In this document: positions 1 to 7,196 of the stretch, one piece after another
Layout of the letters: each line of letters begins with the position of its first letter
How positions within the stretch are numbered: position 1 is the stretch's first letter
Assembly (NCBI GenBank): GCA_035524095.1
Contig: DATKPK010000166.1
Location: forward strand, 1-13,248
Direction of reading: 5' to 3'
DNA from: DATJUF01 sp035524095
GTDB taxonomy: Bacteria; Desulfobacterota; Binatia; Binatales; Binataceae
DNA length: 13,248 bases
The notes under the pieces: generated by a model
The model's database searches: none
What the model was told of the DNA's origin: nothing
Seen by the model: only the letters and a program-made list of their open reading frames with translations
Program-made: the position numbers and the translations under genes

Positions 1-1560
1 GCCCACGCTGGCCATCGCCATCATCTGGATCATCATGCGATCGCTTTCGCGTGGTACCGTGCCCCATATCACCAAGACGCCGTTATGCATCTGGCATCTG
101 ACTGCGCGGTAGCCGCTGGCAAAGAGCAGTGTACGCAGCCCGTCGAGATTCGGCTCCAGCATCCCGGCGTTAGGCGGTATCCCCGCTTCTGCCATCGGCG
201 GATTAACCACGCCCGGCTCAGATGTTCCGCTCTCATCGTCGCGCGGTCCGACTTGATACATGAAGTGTATGAGGCGCGCTCCGAGCCATAGCGCCGCTAT
301 CAGTGGGAGCCATAGCCAAGGCCGGCGCCTGCGCCGCCGCCTCCATCGCTCTTCGCGCCGATCTCTCATCTGATCGCGATAGCGCGGTAAGCCGTCGCCC
401 GCGCCACCGGCCCTAGAGGCTACGTCGCCCAGAATTTGCGTCTCTGCTTCAGCGTCGTGCCCGAGGGCGATCGGCGTCGCCGCGCCATTAACGCTTGCCG
501 CACAATACGAGCAGAAGCGCGAGTCCGCGGGGATAATTCGGCTGCATTGCGGGCATGCGATCTCGCTCAGCACTGTGACCGTAGTCGGTGCGTTTGCCTG
601 GATTGCCGGTTCCGCGACCGCTTCGGGTTCTGTGGCTGCGTCATTTCCCAACACGTTGGTCGCTGCGCCACGCGCCGCTGTCAGTTCTATAGGAGTCTTC
701 AGCGGCAGACGTAATTGCGATCGCGCTGGATTCTGCATCGGCGCCACTGCGATCGGCACACCCGTCTTGATTTCGATCAGCCGCCGCTTGAACTCAGTCG
801 CGTCGCGCATGCGATTGACGACATCATAGGCCAGCGCTTGATCAACCACTGCCGCCAGCGCAGGTTCCATGTCCGGGCACAGTTTGCGCAGAGGTGGAAA
901 GCTGAAGGGGGGTTCGTTCGCTGGATCACGTCCGGAGAGCGCCTGATGCATCGTCGCACCCAGCGCGTACAGGTCTGAGCGCGCCTCCACCTTGCCGCGA
1001 TATTGCTCGGGCGGGGCATAGCCCTGCGTCCCGATCATCGTCGCGTTGGTCATCGGGGCGAAGTGCCGCGCGATCCCGAAATCGATCAGCTTTGCCATTC
1101 CATCCGGCGTCAGCATTACATTCGACGGTTTCAGATCGCGATAGATTACTGGCGGATTCAGCTCATGCAGGTATTCGAGTGTCTCGAGTACCTGAATCGC
1201 CACGTCGATTATCCGGGCCGATTCGAGCTTGCCGCCTCGCGCTTTGAGTTCGTCCTCCAGCGTCGCGCCATCGATATATTCCATCACCAGATAGTGACGG
1301 TTCGCTTCACTGAAGCGGTCGAAGATCCGCGGGATGTGCTCGTTGTTGAGTTGCGCGAGCATATCGGCCTCGCGCTGGAACGCAGCCACAGCCTGCTGCT
1401 GCATCTCGGGGCTGGTGAAGCTGTCGACCATCTCAGCCAGCGCGCAGCGCCGCGCCGAGAGCCGGAGGTCCTCCGCCAAATAGACCAGTTTCATCCCGCC
1501 GCCACCGAGCGCCCGGCTGACCCGGTACCGCCCCCCTACGATGGTGTTCGGCGCGATCAT
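1..1560 (-). CDS. Ser/Thr protein kinase with relocated lysine, zinc ribbon, TM segment and BON-like domain (3' end outside window)
   Basis: The frame is open from an ATG at 1560 to the window edge (about 520 codons), so the C-terminus is missing. Residues ~11-265 form a Hanks-type protein kinase domain that phosphorylates Ser/Thr residues from ATP. Visible are the alpha-C Glu64 (FQREADML), the catalytic loop YRDLKPSN (Asp142), IDFG (Asp160) and YAPPEQY. The Gly-rich loop reads GGGGMKLVY, with Lys24 at the third glycine position, and the beta-3 motif reads CALAEM, with Ala42 where the VAIK lysine belongs. This is the WNK-type arrangement. A CPxC-x10-CxxC zinc ribbon follows at ~336-353, then an Arg-rich stretch and one hydrophobic span at ~413-433, then a segment at ~470-519 (HNGVLVIWGTVPRESDR) resembling a BON domain, probably outside the membrane. 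The gene lies 58 bp after the zinc-ribbon gene and is the last visible gene of the fha operon. The kinase call is certain; the BON call is tentative. Confidence 0.93.
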   Translation of the reverse strand, partial: MIAPNTIVGGRYRVSRALGGGGMKLVYLAEDLRLSARRCALAEMVDSFTSPEMQQQAVAAFQREADMLAQLNNEHIPRIFDRFSEANRHYLVMEYIDGATLEDELKARGGKLESARIIDVAIQVLETLEYLHELNPPVIYRDLKPSNVMLTPDGMAKLIDFGIARHFAPMTNATMIGTQGYAPPEQYRGKVEARSDLYALGATMHQALSGRDPANEPPFSFPPLRKLCPDMEPALAAVVDQALAYDVVNRMRDATEFKRRLIEIKTGVPIAVAPMQNPARSQLRLPLKTPIELTAARGAATNVLGNDAATEPEAVAEPAIQANAPTTVTVLSEIACPQCSRIIPADSRFCSYCAASVNGAATPIALGHDAEAETQILGDVASRAGGAGDGLPRYRDQMRDRREERWRRRRRRRPWLWLPLIAALWLGARLIHFMYQVGPRDDESGTSEPGVVNPPMAEAGIPPNAGMLEPNLDGLRTLLFASGYRAVRCQMHNGVLVIWGTVPRESDRMMIQMMAMASVG

Positions 1561-1618
1561 CTATGCGGTTAGCTGCCTCACAATCAGGCGTAAGCCGTAT
1601 TCATGATTAAAAGAGCGG

Positions 1619-2005
1619 TTATGGACGTGGCCCGCTCGCCGACAGGCTGCCTCGGCCCCGCGTGAAGGCGGTTTCCCGCACCGATCCTGACAATGCGGCA
1701 TTCGCTGCACAAATTATGTGGAGCAAAAAGCCGATCGGCGGCGCCGCCGAATACACAATCGACACGCTGCCAAACCATAGCAGCGCTTTCCAAGGATGGC
1801 CCTTGTAAAGCTGCCCGAAGCCCGGGATCACGCTCAGGATTAACGCAATCAATGGCCGCCAGCTAAGCTCCTGTCGAAACCATGTTGACGCTGCGAGCGG
1901 TGCGCCGCATTGTTTGCAGAAGTTCGCATCGTTGACGCACAAGCGTTCGCCGCATTGTGCGCAGAATCGGGGCCGCCCGTTTCTTTGATTGCCTATGGCG
2001 GTCAT
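1619..2005 (-). CDS. Small zinc-ribbon membrane protein
   Basis: The 128-residue product has an N-terminal zinc ribbon (Cys15, 18, 30 and 33, in FCAQCG and FCKQCG). A hydrophobic part at ~50-107 follows, with the motif PGFGQLYKG and probably two membrane spans. That motif is typical of small TM proteins of the TM2/DUF5683 sort, which often carry a zinc ribbon. The C-terminal ~20 residues are basic and low complexity. The gene starts 29 bp after the FHA gene stop and ends 58 bp before the kinase start, all on the same strand. The same ribbon type (CxxC-x10/11-CxxC) occurs inside the kinase next door. I infer that it is an accessory membrane protein of the kinase/FHA module; its biochemical role is unknown. 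The ATG has only a weak ribosome-binding site, so translation may be coupled to the upstream gene. Confidence 0.8.
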   Translation of the reverse strand: MTAIGNQRNGRPRFCAQCGERLCVNDANFCKQCGAPLAASTWFRQELSWRPLIALILSVIPGFGQLYKGHPWKALLWFGSVSIVYSAAPPIGFLLHIICAANAALSGSVRETAFTRGRGSLSASGPRP

Positions 2006-2034
2006 TTCTTGAATCGGCCGATTCGCAGTCCTGA

Positions 2035-3375
2035 CTATCTAAAGAATGTAAGGACGGCGTCGCCTAATTTCACCTTGGCCCCATCGCCGACCGTCGCCTC
2101 AGTCACCGGGCTGCCATCGACGAACGTTCCATTCTGACTGCCGAGGTCGCGTATGCGATAGCTGCGCCCGCTGCCTTCAATTTCTGCGTGATGGCGCGAG
2201 ACCGAAGCATGATTGATCACCACGTCGTTGTCGAGTGCACGCCCGAGCCGCATGACGCTGCCAGTTTTGATGGTATAACGCTGCCCGTCGTCTGCCATCA
2301 GATAAGCGCCCGATCCGTTGCCGGCATGCTCGCCCGATGACGCCGCCGCATTCTCTGGCATCGACGGAACCGGCCTCGTCGGCTCCGTCTGGCTCCTCAT
2401 CGGCGTCGGCGGTCTGAGGCCTAGATTTGCCCTTTGCGACGCCTGGGCGCCCACCCGCTCATGAAACACCATCTCATAATTGCTGATTCCGATTTGGTCG
2501 CCGTCATGCAACTCCACCGTCTCGACTCGGCTCCCATTGACCGTCGTGCCTTGCGCCACCGCCAGATTCCGCAGGGTATAGCCGTTTCCTTTGCGTTCGA
2601 TCACCGCATGGCGCGGTTGCACCCCGTTATCGCCGAACAGTCCGACGTTATTTTCTTCGGCTCGCCCGATCATCGCGGTCGCGCCTTCGAGGCGGAATTG
2701 GCGCCCTCGCAGGCGGCCTGCCTCAACCGTCATCCAGGCCGTCTTGGTGAGTTCCTGCACCAGCCCGATGAACAGTCCGATCGCTAATCCGATTCCCGCG
2801 AATCCGATGAGCCGTGACAGCAGGCCCGTCTGAGTCATGAATCCGACGAAGTCAAAAAGAATGCCTCCGGTGAAGCCTCCAATCGCTCCGCCGATCGCTC
2901 CCTTGGCGATATTCTCGACCGAGAACGAGGCCAGCCCGACGCCAATACCGAGCATCAGCCCAATCAGCGTCCAGCCCGTCACTCGCGCAAGGATCAGGTA
3001 TTCCAACGAACCGTTTTGACCGATGCTCCACCCGCCGGCCGCAAGTATGTCCGAGAAAATTCGGTCTGATAGACGAGAACCGATCGCGGCAAGAACGAAA
3101 CAGATAAGGAAGGCTCGCAAGAAGCGCCGCTGCGCGTGCGGCGTTACCTCCAGCGTTTTGCCATCGAATGCGAGGATCAGGCCGCCGATCAAACCGCCGA
3201 GCAGCGCACTAGTGAGCGTTCCGGCCCAGATACTAAATGCTGTGGGCACTTCGTTCAGCGAATGCCCGTGGCTGACGATCTCGATTGGCGCCCAACCGAT
3301 CACACCGCCGGCCAAGCCAGCCATCGCCTTGAACCACAATTCACGCCGATCAACCGACTGATTCATCAGCTTCAT
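2035..3375 (-). CDS. Polytopic membrane protein with two C-terminal FHA domains
   Basis: The product has 446 residues. Residues ~14-210 hold about six hydrophobic segments rich in glycine (GGLIGGL at 60-66, GAIGGAIGGFTGG at 159-171), which look like tightly packed helices. Two FHA domains, modules that bind phosphothreonine peptides, follow in the cytoplasm. FHA1 (~216-306) keeps Gly-Arg (237-238) and His256 but has Gln at both the usual Ser (253) and Asn (275). FHA2 (~366-446) has the full signature: Arg379, Ser393 in SVSRHH, and Asn415 in SQNGTFVDG. A Pro-rich linker (~320-345) joins them. The ATG at 3375 is preceded by GAGG with 7 nt spacing; a second ATG three codons later is too far from it. 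As first gene of the operon ending in the Ser/Thr kinase, it is a plausible kinase substrate or docking platform (inference). Confidence 0.9.
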   Translation of the reverse strand: MKLMNQSVDRRELWFKAMAGLAGGVIGWAPIEIVSHGHSLNEVPTAFSIWAGTLTSALLGGLIGGLILAFDGKTLEVTPHAQRRFLRAFLICFVLAAIGSRLSDRIFSDILAAGGWSIGQNGSLEYLILARVTGWTLIGLMLGIGVGLASFSVENIAKGAIGGAIGGFTGGILFDFVGFMTQTGLLSRLIGFAGIGLAIGLFIGLVQELTKTAWMTVEAGRLRGRQFRLEGATAMIGRAEENNVGLFGDNGVQPRHAVIERKGNGYTLRNLAVAQGTTVNGSRVETVELHDGDQIGISNYEMVFHERVGAQASQRANLGLRPPTPMRSQTEPTRPVPSMPENAAASSGEHAGNGSGAYLMADDGQRYTIKTGSVMRLGRALDNDVVINHASVSRHHAEIEGSGRSYRIRDLGSQNGTFVDGSPVTEATVGDGAKVKLGDAVLTFFR

Positions 3376-3657
3376 CAGCGAACCTCGACGAACTTCATCG
3401 ACCGTCCATCAGCTCCGGTCTAAGCACCGGCCCTCGAATCCAAACGATTTTCGCTCCGCTCGGACGCCCGGATCCAGTAGAGCCCGCTAGCGAGCCCTAC
3501 CGTCAATGATAGCCGTCGCGACGTTTTCGCAAAACATTTCTTCGGGCCAAGGCCGAATCTCAAGGATGGCAGCCGCTCAGTTCTCGCTGCAGCCGTGCCA
3601 ATGAAGAGGATGGCGAATAACTAGAGCGATACTTTAGTTATTCGCCAATGGATATTC
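3376..3657. other. Intergenic region upstream of the FHA operon
   Basis: This gap lies between the propeller gene stop and the FHA gene start, both on the minus strand. No convincing ORF or RNA gene is visible. It should hold the FHA operon promoter. The best candidate I see is a minus-strand TATCAT (3511 to 3506) with a poor -35 (TTGCGA, 15-nt spacer), which would give a leader of about 130 nt; this is weak. The end near the propeller gene carries the hairpin listed separately. Confidence 0.4.
3611..3647 (-). terminator. 13-bp perfect hairpin after the beta-propeller gene
   Basis: TGGCGAATAACTA (3611-3623) pairs perfectly with TAGTTATTCGCCA (3635-3647) around an 11-nt loop. It begins 10 bp past the propeller stop codon, where an intrinsic terminator is expected. 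The minus strand then reads TCCTCTTCATT, which is only moderately T-rich, so termination may be incomplete or need Rho. No other long inverted repeat is seen in this gap. Confidence 0.55.
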
Positions 3658-4758
3658 TTAAGGCAGATGCGGTCCGAATGTTATATAGATTGGCTCGCCG
3701 AGATTCGTATCTTTCTTGGTCGCGAGAATTCCCCGCACCGGCGCCGAGCTCCCGTTTGTCAGTTCCGATGGCGTGAATTCGACGATGCTGCCATCACCAA
3801 CCTTGGACGATTGGCTCGTCTGTCTGGAATGATTAGCGACCCAAAGGTCTCCAGCGTTGTCAAAAGCCAAGCCATAGGGGTTGGAAAAACTCGTCAAACT
3901 GCCGAACGCCTTGGAATCTACAAATACGTTAGGGCCCAGCGTTATTGCAGGCGAGGGCGACGACCCACCGGTACCCGTCAGGTCGCCCGAAGCGAACATT
4001 TCAACGCCACCTGCGCCGCTGCTTCCACCGAGCGCGAACGCCACCCATAAATTTCCATTGGCATCGAAAGCGATACTGGAAGGTCCATTGAGCGCTCCAC
4101 TGATCGAGGTATCCGCCACGATTAGGGTCTGATTCGGACCAGTTCCGTCTGCGAGCTGTTGAGCGGTATATTCGACGATTGTCTGCTGCTCATCTTCCGG
4201 ATTACCAGTGCTGATCACGCCGCCCGACAACCACAAATCGCCCGCCTTATCAAATGTCAGAGCGGGATCGATGTCCGTCTGTATAGCGCCAGTTTCGATC
4301 GCAATAGTCGGATTGGGAGATTGCACCAGTTCTTTACCCCGCGCTAGTTGTTCGCTCGTGTATTCAAGCAGTGCGGGCAATCCTGATGTCAACGTTCCTC
4401 CTTCGGTCTCCGTCCACAAATTTCCTTGGCCGTCGAACCCTAGACTCTGCGGACAAGTCAGATACTCAGGAATTCCGGTCGTGGATTCTGCCGGGTCCTG
4501 GATTACATTAGTTAATTTCCCCCCACCTATAGTCGCCAGGTGTTTTAATTCAGCGGCACTCAACTCTATCAGGAAGCCCGATGCGGTCTCTCCACTGCAG
4601 AAGGCCAGCCACAAATTCCCCGCAGCGTTGAAGGTCAGTGCATTCAATGTCGCACCCTCCACTGTGACGCTGATACCGGCGGAAGCGACCGTACCGGTAT
4701 TCTTGCTCAGTCCTTTTTCCGCGAAAGTCGATATGTCAGAACGACCGACCGTGTTCAC
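3658..4758 (-). CDS. Secreted NHL/SMP-30-like beta-propeller protein (5' end frameshifted)
   Basis: From the only in-frame start, a GTG at 4758, this frame encodes 366 residues. The repeated motif LxFDxxGxLWxxx occurs at about residues 41, 106, 167, 229 and 297, alternating with [IL]xE[YF][TS]xxxL (about 62, 130, 195 and 325), giving a repeat of roughly 60 residues. This looks like a five- or six-bladed propeller of the NHL/SMP-30 type, probably extracytoplasmic; no enzymatic residue can be named. The GTG is unlikely to be the true start. The frame stays open upstream to 4848 and encodes a Thr-Pro repeat linker and LALWVVN, which completes another blade, so the GTG falls inside a blade motif. 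A signal peptide sits just upstream in another frame (4805-4915). The gene is therefore broken, misread by one base, or recoded. It stands alone, divergent from the LLM gene at 5067. Confidence 0.8.
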   Translation of the reverse strand: MNTVGRSDISTFAEKGLSKNTGTVASAGISVTVEGATLNALTFNAAGNLWLAFCSGETASGFLIELSAAELKHLATIGGGKLTNVIQDPAESTTGIPEYLTCPQSLGFDGQGNLWTETEGGTLTSGLPALLEYTSEQLARGKELVQSPNPTIAIETGAIQTDIDPALTFDKAGDLWLSGGVISTGNPEDEQQTIVEYTAQQLADGTGPNQTLIVADTSISGALNGPSSIAFDANGNLWVAFALGGSSGAGGVEMFASGDLTGTGGSSPSPAITLGPNVFVDSKAFGSLTSFSNPYGLAFDNAGDLWVANHSRQTSQSSKVGDGSIVEFTPSELTNGSSAPVRGILATKKDTNLGEPIYITFGPHLP

Positions 4759-4804
4759 GACCCATAATGCCAGAGGTGTTGGCGTAGGGGTCGGCTTGGC
4801 CTTC

Positions 4805-4915
4805 TTAGCCTGTCCGGTTTGCTGCGCGTAGAGAGCAGCCGTAACCCATCAGCGAGGCCATCAATACTGCCACTGCGAGCACTACAAAGCCGCGATAAAA
4901 AGAACTTATTCTCAT
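4805..4915 (-). pseudogene. Signal-peptide exon of the beta-propeller gene, out of frame by one base
   Basis: An ATG at 4915 opens a 36-codon frame with a textbook export signal: MRISSFYRG, then a hydrophobic core FVVLAVAVLMASLM, ending at TAA (4805-4807). Dropping one G from the GGG whose complement is CCC at 4845-4847 changes the continuation to VTAALYAQQTGQAKKAK and then PTPTPTP. That joins the downstream propeller frame and creates a signal peptidase I site (LYA/QQ). The original gene therefore most likely ran from 4915 to 3658, with about 418 codons. No clear Shine-Dalgarno precedes the ATG. A natural inactivating insertion, an assembly error and ribosomal frameshifting are all possible; the sequence alone cannot tell. 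Confidence 0.65.
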
Positions 4916-5066
4916 TGAATTAGATAAACCAGATTTCAACCTATATCCGCTATCTACCGCATACTATCGCTCTAGATTGATTGTCAAGGTATCGAGCCTT
5001 GGCGACTCTACCTCTCACGCCTCCAGCCGTGCTATGAGAAGGCGAACAGTCTAGGAGTTGCTCTCG

Positions 5067-5951
5067 ATGGATATCGGCTTTATTCTCGCCGTCACCGATC
5101 AGACTGGCGACCTCGCACAAATTGCCTGCACCCTCGAATCGTCGGGTTACGAGTCGCTCTGGATCCCGGAGCATCCGGTGATTCCAGTCGCGATGAAAAC
5201 GCTCTTTCCGTTCACACCTGATAACAAACTGCCTGAGCATTATGCCCGCTGGCCTGATCCCTTCGTCGCACTGACCGTTGCCGCTTGTGCGACGACGCGT
5301 CTCAAGCTTGGTACGGGCATCTGTCTTTTGCCCGAGCGCGAGCCTCTGATTACCGCGAAGGTTGCCGCCAGCCTGGACTTTTATTCGAATGGCCGTCTGA
5401 TTCTCGGCGTCGGTGCTGGATGGCTGCGCGAGGAAACTGAGGTCATGGGCGCCAACTTCGGCACGCGCTGGAAGCTCACACGCGAGACCGTCGAAGCCTT
5501 GCGTGTCCTATGGACTCATCGCGAGGCCTCGTACACTGGAGAGCTGGTCAAATTCGCCGCCGTACGCAGCGAACCCAAGCCCGTACAGAAGCCCCATCCG
5601 CCGGTGCTGCTCGGCGCGCACGGCGACAAGGCGCTTGATCGCGTCGCCCGCACCTACGACGGCTGGATGCCCATCGTTGAAGGACCGGATCAACTGAAGC
5701 GTGACGTCGCGACGCTCCGCAAGCTCACCCAGCAGCACGACCGCAATCCTGACAAGCTCTCGATTTCCCCATTTGTCGACCCGGGCGAAAACGGCCCTTC
5801 GTTGGACGACCTGAAACGTTATCGCGACGCCGGCGCCACTCGGGTGATTTTGTTTTCGCAAGCGATCGCTGCCGAGACCGCCGCTGGCAAGGCGCTCGAT
5901 TTCATCAAACGGTTCGCCCCTTCGGTCGAGCGGGCGGCGCAGGTCAACTAA
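5067..5951 (+). CDS. LLM-class F420-dependent-type oxidoreductase (LLM 1)
   Basis: The product is a 294-residue single-domain TIM barrel of the luciferase-like monooxygenase superfamily, close in pattern to the TIGR03619 F420-dependent group. Support comes from the N-terminal strand MDIGFILAV, the motif SGYESLWIPEHPVIP (26-40), RLKLGTGICLLPEREP (78-93), the diagnostic SNGRLILGVGAGWLREE (107-123), and RVARTYDGWMP (192-202). Such enzymes use reduced F420 or flavin to reduce or oxidise small organic substrates in the cytoplasm; the substrate here is unknown. The ATG at 5067 is chosen because AGGAG (5053-5057) lies 9 nt ahead. The longer frame from TTG 5058 abuts that site with no spacer. The divergent neighbour is the propeller gene, and a second LLM gene follows 118 bp later. 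Confidence 0.88.
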   Translation: MDIGFILAVTDQTGDLAQIACTLESSGYESLWIPEHPVIPVAMKTLFPFTPDNKLPEHYARWPDPFVALTVAACATTRLKLGTGICLLPEREPLITAKVAASLDFYSNGRLILGVGAGWLREETEVMGANFGTRWKLTRETVEALRVLWTHREASYTGELVKFAAVRSEPKPVQKPHPPVLLGAHGDKALDRVARTYDGWMPIVEGPDQLKRDVATLRKLTQQHDRNPDKLSISPFVDPGENGPSLDDLKRYRDAGATRVILFSQAIAAETAAGKALDFIKRFAPSVERAAQVN

Positions 5952-6019
5952 CTATTGACGTAATATAGCGAGTATTGAGCATCTGCTTGCTCACGAACCT
6001 CACTGAATTGAGTAGGTCA

Positions 6020-6045
6020 AGCGGTTGCTGCAAGCTCGAACCGCT
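6020..6045 (+). other. Hairpin in the leader of the LuxA-like gene
   Basis: AGCGGTT (6020-6026) pairs with AACCGCT (6039-6045) around a 12-nt loop, 11 nt upstream of the Shine-Dalgarno AAGGAG at 6057-6062. The heptamer GCTGCAA is also directly repeated (6027-6033 and 6043-6049). It has no T-run. It could be a weak terminator for the previous gene, an operator or a translational control element; nothing in the sequence decides this. Confidence 0.3.
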
Positions 6046-6069
6046 GCAAATCCTCCAAGGAGAAGCGTT

Positions 6070-7185
6070 ATGCATGTCGGCTACGGTGCAGTCTTTCAGA
6101 ACCCCAATAATAAACTGAGTGATCGCGATGTGTGGCGCAACGAAATCCGCTTCTGCGAGATGGCGGAGCCGCTCGGCTTCGACTCCGTCTGGTCGATCGA
6201 ACACCATTTCGACGACTACACGATGTGCCCCGACCCGGTTCAATTTCTCACCTATATGGCCGGCCGCACCAAGACTGCGAAGCTTGGCTCGATGGTCGTC
6301 GTTCTGCCCTGGCACGATCCGATTCGCGTTGCCGAGCAGGTCGCGATGCTCGATCACGTCTCCGACGGCCGCTTTATTTTCGGTATCGGCCGCGGGCTCG
6401 CGCGCATCGAGTATGACGGTTTCCGTCTCGATCAGAACGAAGGGCGCAATCTCTTTGTCGAATATGCGCAACTGATTATTGACGCGCTCGAAAAAGGCTA
6501 CATGGAAGGCGGCAGCTTCACGCGCCAGCCCCGCCGGGAAATCCGTCCCTTCCCGTTCAAGTCCTTCAAGGGCCGCACCTACGCGGCGGCCGTCTCGCCC
6601 GAGTCGATGCCGATCATGGCGAAACTAGGTGTCGGCCTTCTCGTCATTCCGCAAAAGCCGTGGGATGCGGTCAAGAAGGACTTCGAGGTCTACCATCAGG
6701 TGTGGCGTGAAGTTAACAGCGCGACGCCTCCACCAAAACCTCTCAGTGGCGGGTTCGTCTTCGTCGATGAAAATAAAGATCGCGCCGAAGAGCAAGCGAT
6801 GAAGTGGCTATCCGAAAACTATAAGACCGTCATCAAACATTATGAGATGACATCTAATAAGTTCGGTACGGCCAAGAGTTACGAGTTCTATAGCCAGGTC
6901 GGCAAGTTTATCGCCAAGCACGGTATCGACGGCGCTGCCGCCGACTTCGCCCAGTTGATGCCGTGGGGTACGCCCGATCAGGTTCTTGAGAAGCTATCGA
7001 TGATTCGCAACACCATCGACGCCAACGGCTTTATGCTCAATTTCAGTTATGCTGGCATGCCCTACGACGAGGCCGAGCGCAACCTGAAATGCTTCGCCAA
7101 GCACGTGTTGCCCGAAGTGAAGAAATGGAGGACCGAACCGCTGCATGAGCCTGCGTCGTTGACGATGCCTGCTCACGCCGCCTAA
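6070..7185 (+). CDS. Luciferase-like (LuxA-type) flavin-dependent monooxygenase (LLM 2)
   Basis: The 371-residue product belongs to the bacterial-luciferase branch of the LLM superfamily rather than the F420 branch of its neighbours. It carries SVWSIEHHFDDYTMCPDP (39-56), whose paired His45-His46 match the active-site region of LuxA (EHHF). KLGSMVVVLPWHDPIRVAEQ (71-90), SDGRFIFGIGRGLARIEY (98-115) and a long C-terminal extension agree. It probably uses FMNH2 and O2 to oxidise an organic substrate, which is not identifiable; light production is not implied. The ATG at 6070 follows AAGGAG (6057-6062) by 7 nt. A TTG 45 nt upstream also opens the frame but falls in a hairpin and would add residues (LQARTAANPPRRS) unlike the family. 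A good terminator follows at 7197-7231, so this gene ends a transcript. Confidence 0.9.
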   Translation: MHVGYGAVFQNPNNKLSDRDVWRNEIRFCEMAEPLGFDSVWSIEHHFDDYTMCPDPVQFLTYMAGRTKTAKLGSMVVVLPWHDPIRVAEQVAMLDHVSDGRFIFGIGRGLARIEYDGFRLDQNEGRNLFVEYAQLIIDALEKGYMEGGSFTRQPRREIRPFPFKSFKGRTYAAAVSPESMPIMAKLGVGLLVIPQKPWDAVKKDFEVYHQVWREVNSATPPPKPLSGGFVFVDENKDRAEEQAMKWLSENYKTVIKHYEMTSNKFGTAKSYEFYSQVGKFIAKHGIDGAAADFAQLMPWGTPDQVLEKLSMIRNTIDANGFMLNFSYAGMPYDEAERNLKCFAKHVLPEVKKWRTEPLHEPASLTMPAHAA

Positions 7186-7196
7186 TCAAATCCGCT

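Noticed and set aside
1..1560. Kinase as an inactive pseudokinase because the VAIK lysine is missing
   Set aside because: The catalytic Asp, DFG, alpha-C Glu and APE-like motifs are intact and a lysine is present in the Gly loop, as in active WNKs.
1003..1572. Plus-strand open frame of 189 codons
   Set aside because: It is the antisense shadow of the kinase gene, whose minus-strand reading shows every kinase motif.
4208..4831. Plus-strand open frame of 207 codons
   Set aside because: It lies opposite the propeller gene, starts without a ribosome-binding site and has no recognisable motif.
5058..5066. TTG start for LLM 1
   Set aside because: It directly abuts AGGAG with no spacer; the ATG at 5067 has proper spacing.
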